From Sphaerosporella brunnea (taxonomy: Eukaryota > Ascomycota > Pezizomycetes > Pezizales > Pyronemataceae), in contig VXIS01000055.1 of NCBI GenBank assembly GCA_008704415.1, forward strand, positions 124,001 through 188,000: 64,000 nucleotides of DNA, given 5' to 3'. The notes under the pieces were generated by a model. That model was given only the letters and a program-made list of their open reading frames with translations. It was not told where the DNA came from and ran no database searches. This document shows, piece by piece, positions 41,710 to 52,464 of this stretch; within the stretch, counting starts at the first letter, position 1, and each line of letters starts with the position of its first letter. Both the position numbers and the translations under genes were made by a program.

Positions 41710-42520
41710 GTGGAGGAGCTCTTGCCTGTGTTCACGATCTTTGGGTTCTCGAAGGTCATCGATGGCAACAACACACACAATAGAGAGATACGCCCCATCT
41801 TTTTTCCTTTTCTCGTCCCCCTCTTGATTCCCCTTCACCATCTGTCTGGCCCCGCTGGAGGTTATCAAGGTCCTGCCGGAGGCTACCAAGGCCCTGCTGA
41901 AGGTTATCAAGATCCTGACGATGGCTCCCGAAGCCCGCAGCAGAGCTCTGGAGTCCTCACTGATGTGACTAATGCTTCGAGGTATGGCGGTATGTCAGAT
42001 ATACATCCGGGCCGTGTTTTGCGCGTATGTATGGACGAGGAGGCTGTGATTTCCAGTCCTTTGAAGTCATTTCCACTTTCACCAGTCGCCCCACAAACCA
42101 TGTCCTTTTATGCCGCAGGGAGACAGGCGGCGTCGTCGGCCAGGATGTCATCCTCAAGATCCGGCTGATGTCGTCTTCGGAAGCCCGTGCTGGTCACGGT
42201 CAGGAGAGGTCCGTCCTTTCAGCACTCAACCAACGGCCCCATTTTTACGGTTCGGGGAAGGTGTTGGATCGCTACCTGGTGCTGATTATGGAGCACATCC
42301 CATACCCCAACCTCCTTATCTTCCGTCCACAATCTCTCCCTGAATTCGGTCATTCTGGCACAACTCAAAGCGGCATTACTCACCTTTTGAGCTTGGACTC
42401 GAGAACGAAGACCTCACCGCGAGGAACTTTCTGTTCGATTCCGAAGGCCAGAGGTTGTGGTTAATTGCTTTTGGAGGACGTACCGGGCAGAAGACGAACG
42501 AAATGCCAAGGACGGTATGT
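41710..42520 (+). pseudogene. Broken kinase-like gene with 24-bp tandem repeat near its start
   Basis: The ATG at 41710 opens 152 codons that include three 24-bp repeats (GGYQGPAG type, 41850-41921). A second frame then gives SFEVISTFTSRPTNHVLLCR, VILKIRLMSSSEA (beta-3 l-x-K) and LNQRPHFYGSG, DRYLVLIMEHIP (hinge). A third frame from 42389 gives ENEDLTARNFLFDSEGQRLW and LIAFGG, in the place of the catalytic loop (HxDxxxRN) and DFG. The loop Asp-Leu-Thr-Ala-Arg-Asn survives, but DFG reads AFG. Moving between the frames needs at least two shifts that no clean GT-AG intron explains, so I call it a pseudogene. It lies right behind the deaminase. Confidence 0.55.
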
Positions 42521-42589
42521 GTGGGGCTGCGGTGGAAATACTTTTGGGAAACAAAAGTAGGATTCTGATTGCTCTGATGGGGTGTTGCT

Positions 42590-42620
42590 CGCGCATTTTT
42601 TTTTTTTTTTTCCCTTCTTT
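42590..42620. repeat. T-rich tract
   Basis: A run of mostly T with C interruptions between the kinase-like pseudogene and the LINE relic. It might be the complement of an old poly-A tail. Confidence 0.3.
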
Positions 42621-42879
42621 CTTTTTGTGTTTTTGATATTATTACACCTTGCGGCGTTTGGAGGTGCTTGGTATCCTTTTATCACAGGAGTTTGTGAGCG
42701 ACAGGAGAAGTTGAATGGCGTTACCTTGTGCTCTGTTGATATTGCTTTATGTACTCGCCGGCCGAGCGCCAAGCTGGTGTTGCGGCGGGGGATTTGGCGA
42801 GGTTTTAAATCATCCGAGAGCACTCGGGTGATAGGATTCGGGGGAATATCCGTAGTGGACAGAACTACAAAAACGCGTA

Positions 42880-43312
42880 TCCTCCGAGGTCCTCGCCACC
42901 ACCTCAATCGCACACGTCGTCAAAGCAGTCACGCAAGCCAAACACCAAGACCGAGAAGCCTGGCTTACCAAGCACTGCATGCCAAAGGGTTATTACAGAC
43001 GGGCCAAAAGGGCACCAACAAAACCGCCTTTAAGACCAAGAAGTTCGCTGGCGGCGCGCTTCTTCCAGCTAAGGTTACAGAAAGCTCCGACGGCTCCGTA
43101 CCTACACAAGACAGGGCGCCGCCTGGATGACAAGTGCTAGTTCTGCCCTCAAGGACCGACCCAGACCAGAGACCACCTGCTCAAGACGTCGCCGCAAGTG
43201 GCGCAGCGAGCACCAAGTGTTGTGGAAAGCAGTGGCGGAGGCCCACCCGGGAGGAAGGAAAGAGGGACGGCGCAAAACGAACACGGCGGTCAAAGACCTA
43301 TTAGCGGAATGA
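42880..43312 (+). pseudogene. LINE C-terminal relic, third lineage
   Basis: Plus-strand frames with shifts give RFFQLRLQKAPTAPYLHKTG, RRLDDKC, a stop at the Trp position, FCPQGPTQTRDHLLKT and SEHQVLWKAVAEAHPGG. This is the post-RNase-H knuckle of a fungal LINE, of a type different from the 37-kb and 60-kb copies. At least one stop and one shift make it dead. Confidence 0.6.
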
Positions 43313-45310
43313 TCGATGCACGGAAGCGGGTGATGGGGCTTTTTGGGCAGCGCACGAGCGTTGGAATGTGGCCGAGTGTGGCCAACTGATTTCAGACCTG
43401 TTTCCCCCCTTTCTGCGTCTCATTTTCTATGTTACGAATTCCCTTTGTATGACTTCTCCAGTTACGATTTCCTTGCTTTCTTTTCCTTCGGAGGAGCGAA
43501 CCCCCAGAGTAGGACCAGTGCCTAGGGGCGGCGATGATTCTGTACTTTACATGCCATGGCCGCAAGCGGCCTTCTTTGTCCGCGTTTGCGGTACGGCAGG
43601 ATGGGGCGTTTAAGGATCAGGTAGTTATCCTGTGCTGAGTTTGTCTTATCTGTTGATACTTGTATCAATGTGGTCTTATCCCACGATACCCGCTCAAACC
43701 AATGTGACGCACTGGAGACAATAGACTATACTTATAGTTGAGGCAGATCTAATTCTGCTGCCGCTCCAGTGTGCTCACCGTTGAACCAAGTCTGACAGTT
43801 GTGACTGATGGTCGGTTTGGAGACCGAGGCGGGTTCTAAGACATTCCCGAGCTGCACATCGACCTTTGGGTGCGATCGTTGCTGCTCACTTTTTACGATT
43901 CCGCGTAGCCAGCCATTTGACGACATTGCGAATCGGCAGGCGCTCTTTCTAATTCACTTTCAACCTTTATTCAGAGCTTCCAATAGCTTGCTAATTGCCT
44001 CTCTGAATTGCGGTGCGGATGGTCTGGGCCCCGTTTCGTTGTGTTTTTGCGGGGGGGGGGGGGGGGGGGATTTTCCATGCCAGCGGTAAGTCATAATGGG
44101 AGGTCAATTGTCAAGACAACGTTAAGTAGAGTAGTTTGTGCTGATCTGTCGCCGCAACTCAGCGCATGATGGCGGAGAAGAGGAGGAGGAGGAGGAAGTG
44201 CTGTCGCCGGGAGATTTGGGGGTCATATATTCGGCACTGCGGCCACTCTCCCTTTGTGGCGTTGTGGGGGTGTGGATGCATGCACATCCATGCATATCAT
44301 CTCGCATCAACAGCGATGCAGGGGTCCGGTAATGAACCGTTCAATCGTTTTGATTGTTGCGTCCCTTGCAGATATGCACGGTTAATGTTAGGGCGAGGAG
44401 AAGGAGGAGGCGACACAGCGAAGCGCCAACGCCAGGAACGAATCCAAATCCCGCCCGAAATTGTGCACGATATTGACCCCACCATGCTTTGCTCGCCTCG
44501 TGATGCGATGGACACTGGGCGCTTCCGAAGACGCCAACCCCACTCGGAAAGCTGCCGAGGCTTCGGGGTGGAGGAACAGATGCTATTAGACGGTATCTTG
44601 ACTTCTGAAGCACCTCCCTGCGTTTGAGATTGGGAGATCCTTCATCCGCTGCAACGTCCTCATACGCCACGCTCGCCCGACACCTGTCTGCAGGCAGGGC
44701 CCCGGGTATGCCAGTTAGAAGCCCGCGCTCATATTTTCCGTCATTGCGCATAGATTGATACCAGGGCGAAACGGAACGGTCTTTTACCTGCTCGCTCGTT
44801 CTGCTCTCCCTCTTCTTCCCTTTCTCCCTTTCCCTGTCGCATCGCAGACTCGGCCGGTCCACGAGGAGCAGCAGCGCCCGCAATTCAACACTCAACCGGA
44901 AAACTCGACAGCCGGCAGCGATCAGACAGGCAGGCAGGCACTCAACATCTTGCGGAAGAAGCGGAGGATCGCTTAGGCGGATCCATTGAATGGCGCTGCT
45001 CGCCATTGAGTCTGAATTCAAACCCGCGACACCAGCCTTCTCGTCGCACTCTGGTCGCCATCTGCTGCGCTAAACGTCGCACCCCGAAAACAACACGATC
45101 TTTCAACTTTCTTTTTTTTTCCCCCGTTTTCCAACAGTTCGTTGGCAGGTCCATCCAACAACTTTCTTTCAACACATAATCGTCGCCTACCTGAGCGCCA
45201 ACCCCTTGACGGGGAGTTTCACGAGTAGCAACTTGTGCAACGGTAGTCGAAATATTCGGCAATCTTTGGAGTGTTATCTGAGCTGGTCTTCGCAAGGGAA
45301 ATTCGACAAG
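43313..45310. other. 2-kb gene-free stretch and promoter of the KCH-type gene
   Basis: No gene is supported; frames of up to 226 codons (44341-45021, minus) lack motifs. A pure G run of about 20 bases lies at 44050-44069 and a GGA-rich block at 44175-44200. The 3' end probably contains the promoter and a long 5' UTR of the transporter gene. Confidence 0.45.
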
Positions 45311-47996
45311 ATGGGGTTTTTCGGAGGGAGCAGGGAACCGGAACTTGTGCTCGCTGAGCACAAGTTCGCCTATGTTGTATGTGGTGCTTGAAGAGCGCAT
45401 TGAGGGAACCGGGTGCAGATGCTGATGGCGTGGGGCGCGAACAGAATATGGATGATTTCAACAGCAAGAGCTGTCTAAATTACATGGCATACATCTGGAT
45501 CTATATCGGCACAATCATCTCGATCGTTTGCTATGCCGCTGACATGTAAGCCTGGCCCGCGCCGCGAGTCCGTGCGCGGAGGCGCAGCAGCGCACGGCTT
45601 TTGTCTCAATGCTTATTCTGACATCCGGTGCGTTATCTAGATACACGGCGATTATCCTGCTCGCTTTCAATAGGTGGACAAATGACACCCTCGAACAGTC
45701 CGCGATAATAGACTTCAATGTCGCCAGGATCATCTTTTGCGTCTGCATCTTCGGCTCTTTCGTCTTGCTGGCCGTCGACTGGTTCTTTGCCGTCAAGGTT
45801 ATCAAGAGCGATGGAGTGGCTGAGGCGTATATGAATCCCATCGTTGTGCGATACAACTGCATCCGTGGCGGAAGGATGCGCAATGATACAGGTTGGAAGA
45901 GGTTCTTGGTGTTTGCGAAGTTGACAGAGGAGAGAGGTGTGGTGGATTATCTGGCATTGTTTACCTACTTCGCGTTCAAGGGTTGGTTATCGCAGCCGGG
46001 ATCTGTCGTGGCAACACTGATGGCGTGTTAGGTTGGGTCCGTATAATCGTCGCTGAAGGCCCTAGAGTCGTCATAAATGCCTTGACGTTTATATCCGTCA
46101 CCAAAGCCGATGTTATCGTTCAACATGGCAGCAATCAATGGGATGGATGGGACAAGTTCGGCAAGAACGTCGAGGCCTTGTACAACGAGAACAAGATGCA
46201 GGCAATGATTCTAGGATCCATGGCTTTTACCAGTTTGGTCTGGGTCTTTGCGATACTTCGGGTGAGACAAGACGCGTTTCTAGCTGTGGATTCGTGCTAA
46301 CACAATATAGCTTTTGGCTGCTTCTGTCATCTACATTTTCTATCTGTGGCACACCATGTCCGGCGGTCAGACGTTGCGGAAATACTGCAAGGAGCGAATC
46401 GACAAGCGAATGGGAGAAATCGTGCAGAAGAAGCACGACAAAGCCTTGAAGCGGGAGAAGAAGCAGAACCACAGGCTCCTGGAGCGGCAGCCTACCATTC
46501 CGGTCCTTGCCCCGGTCCGAAAGCCGACTTTCACATCGGAGGATTCTTACGATTTAACCTCGGGCTTGCTTTCCAATGCTCAATCGCCTGCAAATTTCCC
46601 CCTGCGTGAGCCAAAACTTCCCAACATCTCTGTGGCGACTGGTGGATTTTCTCGAGCATCTACCATGCGCAGTGATGCGTCGTCGGAGATTCGGCCACCG
46701 CCTCCTGCAAGATCGGCAACCAACGCCACGACACGCTCGAACCAGTCAAACACTAGTTACGCTTCGTCCGGTAGTTCTCGTGGCTACCCACCGCCGCCTT
46801 ATGCCGATCCCAGAGAACAGCCTCAGTATGCGGAAGCCACTGATTCATATGGTCTGCAAGAAAAAGGTGGAGCCAGGCGGGTGGATGGGTATTCTGGCGA
46901 CGATGAGGGGTATCAAATGCAACAGCTTCCACCAAACCACGGCGGAAGACCTCAATTTGTGGCCGACAGGCTTGCGCGAAGCAATACAGGGAACAGGTGG
47001 GACAACGGCCCACAGCCACCAATGCCTCAGGGTAGGTTCCCGCCAGGACAGCAGCCCGGATGGGGCCGACCCACTCCTGGACCTAGAAGCCAGACCGCCG
47101 GGCCGCAGATGCAAGGTGGATACGGACCCCCGCCCAGAAGTCAGACTGCAGGACCTGGGCAGGGTGGATATGGACCGCCGCTGAGGAGTCAAACTGTCGG
47201 GCCACAGATGAGAGGTGGATACGGCCCGCCACCGCCTTCTCAATATTCCGCCCCGGATCCATACGAACGATCGCAATCAACATGGCCGCTAGACGGGGCA
47301 TACAGAATAGCCCCCAGGGGCAATAGCGTCGACGATGGGTACGAGGCGCCAACCCGGAGCGCCACCACAGGCCCTGGGACAGGAGGCTATGGTCCTCTGC
47401 CGCCCAGAAGTCAAACCGTGGCGCCCATGGATGGAAGATACGGTACCCCATCACCACCCCGAAGTCAAACAGTCGCTCCAATGGATGGCCGCTATGGGCT
47501 TCCTCCACCCAGAAGCCAAACAGCGGCGCCAGGCGACGTTGGCTACTTCCCGCCACGAACAATGATGATCACACCGATCGAGGGCGGGTACGGTACGCCT
47601 CCTCGCGGCAACCCAGCTTACGGCCAGCAACAACCGGAGTTCCGAAGTCTTACTCCTTCCGCCCCTGCCTACGCCAAGGCCGCGTACCAGCCTGCTGCAA
47701 GAGCCCAGGGATCGCCGCAGAGAAGTCAAAGCCCACCTGCACAGCCAAGTCAAACCACACAGCCGAGTGAAACCACCACCACCACCACTCCTGTGGAATC
47801 GCCGCAGAGAAGCCAACCCACACCTCCCGTCCCAGTCCGGGAAGCACTCGAGGAGTTTGGACCTCCACGAAGACGGCGGACCGAGCCAGTTGCTGAAAGC
47901 GAAGAGGCGGGAGTTGAAATGCCGGCTCTGAGAAGGAGCAGAACCACCCTGCCGCCGCCTCACAAGAGGGATGGAGATCTGGAGGGGACGACTTAG
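45311..47996 (+). CDS. KCH1/PRM6-type low-affinity potassium transporter
   Basis: Five exons: 45311-45376, 45445-45545, 45641-45981, 46032-46261 and 46311-47996; 807 residues, all in phase. The first 300 residues are the KCH domain: four or so helices (NYMAYIWIYIGTIISIVCYA, YTAIILLAF, ARIIFCVCIFGSFVLLAVDW, MILGSMAFTSLVWVFAIL and LLAASVIYIFYLWH), with the family landmarks FNRWTNDTL, DYLALFTYFAFKGW, EGPRVVINALT and TLRKYCKERIDKRM. Yeast Kch1/Prm6 allow K+ influx in the plasma membrane that activates Ca2+ uptake during mating or stress. The remaining 500 residues are disordered and Pro/Gln/Ser-rich, with about eight loose repeats of RSQT[AV][GA]P...GGYGPPP between 47080 and 47560, and a basic end. 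The intron between exons 3 and 4 uses the unusual donor GTTGGT. Confidence 0.87.
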
Positions 47997-48385
47997 ATTC
48001 TGATCTGTTGTGTTTGTTGTTTGTAGCGTAGTTTTCACTTTACTTCTGTTGCATGAGTCTTGTCTTTTTATCCCCCCCCCCCTCACCCTGGTGTGATCAT
48101 GAGTGATGATCTGTGTCTTTTTTGTGTACATATCGACTTTGGAATGGGTTGGAGTAGAGGTTCTTTCGTTTTGGTGGGCTTTCTATGTAGTTACTTCCAG
48201 GCGGAATGGAACGCATGCATGCGGTGGCGGGCAGAAATCCTCACACTCGTTGAATTACCCCTCTCACGTGGATTCAGATAGTGACTCACGAGCAAGCACT
48301 CGAACGAACAGCGAAACTCTTTCATCGCTTTCTACAAAGTACAGGTAACTTGCTTGTAAGTCTTAGCAAGGCAAGGCAAGGATTC
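47997..48385. other. Convergent 3' region
   Basis: Lies between the stops of the KCH-type gene (plus) and the P450 (minus). A short C run at 48074-48083. No gene seen. Confidence 0.5.
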
Positions 48386-50063
48386 TCACGCCCAGCCCGG
48401 CACCTCCTCAACCCTAACGCTGAGGCCGCCCTTGGGACGGCTCGTGATGCCGCCCTGGATCTCGATAACCTGCCCAGTCCCCTCGAAGCTAAACCTGCCG
48501 ACCAACGCGGCCAGCAACGCCTTGAACTCGGCCTCGGCGAAGCCCTTGCCGATGCAGTTCCTGGGGCCGGCCAGGAAGGTGAGGAGCGCGTAGTTGCTCT
48601 CCATGGGCGGGTGCTCGGCGGCCCAGCGCTCGGGGCGGAACTCGTCGGCGTCGGCGCCCCAGATCTTGGCGTCCCTGTGCAGCGCCCAGGGCACGACGAC
48701 GAGCACGGTGCCCTTGGGGACGAAGACGCCGGCGAGGGTCGTGGCGCGGTTGTTCATGCGCATGGTCAGCGGGACGGGCGGGAAGTAGCGCGCGGTTTCG
48801 AGCGTGAAGTGGTGGAGGTGCTTCAGGCCTTCGAGCTGCTCGTAGGTGACGGTGTCCGGGCAGCCGGCGGGGAAGGCCGCGCGGACCTCGGCGCGCAGGG
48901 TGTGCTGCCACTGAGGGTGGAGCGTGAGCAGGTGCATGGCCCACACCAGCAGCGTGGCGGTCGTCTCGTGTCCCGCCGCGAGGAATGTCATCAGCTGGTC
49001 GCGGATCACCACGTCGCCATCCGGAGTGTTGAATTCGCCCGACTTGACGAGCACCGAGAGGATATCCCTCTCGTCGTCGGAATCGTCTTCGGCCGGCTTT
49101 TTGGAAGCCAGTTCTCGAGTCTTTGCCGCCGCCGCCAGCTCGCGCGCAACTTTTCGGATCGTGCGGTGCGCGGCGCGGACCTCGCGCACGCGGCGGATCG
49201 GGAGTCGGTAGACGAACCAGCTGGGCAGGAAGAGGTTGGCCAGCTGCAGCAGGTTTGCGGCGGGCCGCGGCGAAAACAACGTGGCGTATGCGGCGGCTAG
49301 CTCGCTGCCGTTCTCGCCCTTCTCCAGCGCGCGGAACTCGTAGCCTAGCCCCGCGGCGCCGATGATGTCCAGCGTTGCGAGCGACGCCCAGCGCGAAATG
49401 TTGACGGCTCCGTTCTCCTGCGCTGCGGCGTCGGCCAGGACTTTCCCCCCCATCAGCACCGCTTTCTCCCAGAACACGGGCACCAGGTTCCGGATCTGCC
49501 GCCGCGAGAAGGCGGGCGCCAGGATCCGCCGTTGCAGCCGGTGCTCCTCGCCTTCGGTGAAGAGCACGCTGCGCGTACCGAGCACGAGTGCGAGCCCGCT
49601 TCGCACGGCCGGCGGCTTCGTCCAGATGTCTGCGTCGGTGGAGAGCGCTTGCTGCACGACGCGCGCGTTGGTCGGGAAGATCCGCTCTAGATAGACAATC
49701 AGCCCTGCCCCGCCCCCGCGCTTAGATAGACCGATGCATACCCTCGTTCCACATCCACAAATACCGCAGCAAGCCGTCGTTGGGAATGCGCAGATACTCC
49801 TTCTGCGGTTCTCCGCTGGGGAGCGCCAGGATTTTCGACAGCTCGCCCATGAACCAGCTGCGGCTTTTGGGGCCGGGGAGGTGCCGCAGCGGCGAGAACA
49901 GGTACGGCCACAGCAGCACCGCGTACACGAATTTTGCGAGCGCGAGCAGAGCTGTCGTCGCCGCGAAGGTGAGCAGCAGTCCCGTGCTGCCGGCGGCTAG
50001 GATGCGCGAAAGCAGCAGCGTCGCGATGGCGGAGGTGAGCAGGATCCGGCTGAGGCTGCCCAT
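48386..50063 (-). CDS. Cytochrome P450 monooxygenase
   Basis: Exons 50063-49742 and 49686-48386 on the minus strand, 540 residues, intron 55 bp (GTATGC...ATCTAG, branch CTGAT). Two hydrophobic stretches in residues 1-65 anchor it in the ER, followed by the hinge LRHLPGPKSRSW. P450 landmarks: C-helix WEK region, I-helix AGHETT at 345-350, E-x-x-R as ETAR at 404-407, PERW at 459-462, and the haem loop FLAGPRNCIG at 478-487 with Cys485 as iron ligand. All essential residues are present. The substrate is unknown. It stands 836 bp behind, and on the same strand as, a 2-oxoglutarate dioxygenase, so the two could serve one pathway (inference). Confidence 0.95.
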
Positions 50064-50898
50064 CTTGATGCGTCGATGGGTTTCGTTTTTCTTTCTTGCT
50101 TGCTTCCTCTTTTGTTCTTTCTTCCTTCTATGGCAGCGCGAGGCCGGTCGTTATATATCCGCCCTCCAGCCTGTGACGGCTGGGTAGCAGCAGACCGAAC
50201 CGAAACCCCGAAAACCTTCCCTGTTTCATTCAAGCTTCGCCTGACGGAGGTGGTTGCGGGCGAAACCCTCTCGGAGGTTGAGTTCTCCCGGCCCCGGATT
50301 ACTAGCAGCCGGACTTGGGAGTGGGACTTGCAGTTGGCCCCGGTGCTCCGGGCTGCTGAGGCGTTTTCTCCGAGCTTGCAATTGACAGATCTAGATCCCA
50401 CCCATCCGGTCAGTTGCGGCCACCTCATCGATCATCTGCACAAGCTTGAAGCGTTCCTTTCGGTGCCGGCCCGGATGCTGCTGGTTCCCGAAGGGTGGCG
50501 CAGGATCCCTCTGACGACGACTGCATATTCTTCATGAGAGATGACTCGACTCGACTCGACTCGGCCCAATGAGTATCTGATCTGATGATGGAAGCGGCTA
50601 CATGCGCTCTCTCGGTCGGATGGTTGGAAAAATGCTCTTTCTACATGTAGATAGAGAAGAGAGGAAAAAAAAACCTCACAACCTACTGACCTTCCAGTGC
50701 CTGGCAATCGAAAAACTTATCACCCTTTTAGAGGCTGTGCTGGTGCAAGAGCGCAGAGTGACACATGGAGAATTGGGTGTGGGATGTGGGATAGTGGGAC
50801 TGTAAGGGATATTTCGATTAGGCACGCTATACTTCCGTTCCGTTGGCAATCGATCACTCCTCGCGTCTCAACAGCCAGGGGAAAATACTCAGTCTACA
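50064..50898. promoter_or_regulatory. P450 promoter region between two minus-strand oxygenase genes
   Basis: Holds the P450 promoter and the dioxygenase 3' UTR. A TATATA-like stretch (TTATATATCC) lies at 50151-50160, about 90 bp before the P450 ATG. GACTC is repeated four times at 50546-50566. Plus-strand frames here are not supported. Confidence 0.45.
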
Positions 50899-52026
50899 CT
50901 ACTTCCCGTCCGTTGCAGCACTGTAAAAGTTCCCGCTAACCTTCCCCATCAAATGCGCCGAGTAAACCACCTCTCCATACTTCTCTGCACCGCCCGTCTT
51001 CTGCACACACTTTTCGAGCGGCTTGATGACTGCGTCCCAGTTGGGCTCGTAAAAGAAGGGCACGCTCACCCGGTACCTGTCGCCGGTGTGGATGACTCTG
51101 TGTTTCGTGCTCTGCCACAGCCCGTTGGTCATTACGCTTACCATGTCGCCGATGTTGACTACGTAGCAGCCTTTGTTTGCTCTCAGTATCTGCTGTGTGA
51201 GGGCGGGACGGTGGAGGCGGACCTTTGATCATGTCGGCATCGAGCCATTCCCCGTCCTTTGACAGCACCTGCAAGGAACCGGGGGTGTCATCTGCCAGCA
51301 GGAAGGTAGTGCATCCATAATCTACCCGCACATCAGCGCCGGCAGGGCAAGCCCCGAGTTTCCTTTCGCACCGGTATGAACGCCACAGCTAACGCCCTCG
51401 CCCTTCAGCGGGGGATACCCGATGACCCTCGCAACCCAAAACGGCTGATCCGTCCACCTCAAAATCACATCTTCATCCCCCTCATAGCCCAGCGCCCACG
51501 CCATAGCCTTCATCACGGCATCTCCCAGCTGCGTCAGCCGTTTCCAGTACTCTTCAAACGCCGCTCGAAACCCCTCGGGCTGGTCCGGCCACAGATTTGG
51601 CCCCCGGAGCAGCCCATACCCCTTGCCTCCCACCGCTTCCTCGGCTTCCACCGGCCGGTAGAAATCGATGGCTTCGTGATGATCGCTTGCCCCCTGCGTC
51701 ACGTTCTCGCCCAGCCGTTGATACCCCCTCGCGCCGTCGCCGCCGGCAGCTCCAGGGTCCAGCCGCTGGATCGCCGCTTTCGTCGCCGCCGGCGTGTCGA
51801 GGAAGAACTTGCGGGCGAGAGCGAGGACGCGGGATTCGAGCTCCGCTGGGACCCCGTGTGCCGTCAGGTAGAAGAAGCCGTGGGTCGTGCAGGCGTCGTT
51901 CAGAGCTGCTGCGGCGGCACGTTTCTGCTCGGGGGTGGAGCTCGGGGAAAGGAAGGGGGAGAGGTCTATTATCGGCAGTGCGGTGGAGGGGGGCATCGTG
52001 GTTGTTGTTTGCGAGCTTGAGCTCAA
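50899..52026 (-). CDS. 2-oxoglutarate/Fe(II) dioxygenase (isopenicillin-N-synthase-like fold)
   Basis: Exons 52026-51372, 51321-51223 and 51170-50899 on the minus strand, 341 residues; introns 50 and 52 bp, in phase. An ATG ten codons later (51996) is an alternative start. The N-terminal half has ALPIIDLSPFL and HGFFYLTAHGVP, the DIOX_N type. The metal site is complete: His217-x-Asp219 in HTDYGCTTF, split by intron 1, and His275 in STKHRVIH; Arg285-x-Ser287 (RYRVS) should bind 2-oxoglutarate. A DMVSVMTNGLW helix precedes the second His as in flavone- and gibberellin-type oxidases. The substrate is not predictable. The donors GTGCGA and GTCCGC are unusual but leave the conserved blocks joined correctly. 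Confidence 0.92.
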
Positions 52027-52464
52027 CGAGCTGTGGTTGGAGCTTGGAACGGCCCGATCGATAAGCTGTCTCGGAAGCGGGGGAGAGGTTACACGGGGCG
52101 AGTGAGAAACCGTGCACGCGATGGTGGGATCGGCATTTCATTCATCCATTCAGTCATTCATTCATTCATTCATTCATTCATGCTTTCTTTCCGTGAAAAG
52201 ATGAGGGATGCGGTTGTTTGATGCTCTTGTCCATCGTTTTTCTTATTTGCTTCTCTCCCCTCGTGATGCTGCAACCTTGCCCTGCTGGCGCTAGTCCGAA
52301 GCGTGTGCGTGTCCAACACCAACCAACCCCCCCCCAAACGACCGACCACAGAAACCTTCACATTTCAAGCTCCCCCTCCCCAAGCCTACTCTACACCTTT
52401 GCAGAGTCCAATTCCTCTCTCACGAAATATCTAAAAAACAACGAAACCAATCACACCCGCTATA
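52027..52464. promoter_or_regulatory. Divergent promoter region with ATTC microsatellite
   Basis: Separates the dioxygenase (minus) and the pyrophosphorylase (plus) and so holds both promoters. An (ATTC)n run of nine or so units with one break lies at 52137-52180. A CCCCCCCC tract lies at 52328-52335. Confidence 0.55.

Noticed and set aside
44341..45021. 226-codon minus-strand frame upstream of the KCH-type gene
   Set aside because: No motif, unusual composition, and it covers the likely promoter and 5' UTR of the transporter.
48281..49300. 339-codon open frame on the plus strand
   Set aside because: It is antisense to the P450 in GC-rich sequence; Ala/Arg/Gly-rich with no domain. The minus-strand P450 has all its motifs.
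51376..52020. 214-codon plus-strand frame
   Set aside because: Shadow of the dioxygenase first exon; Arg/Pro-rich without motif.
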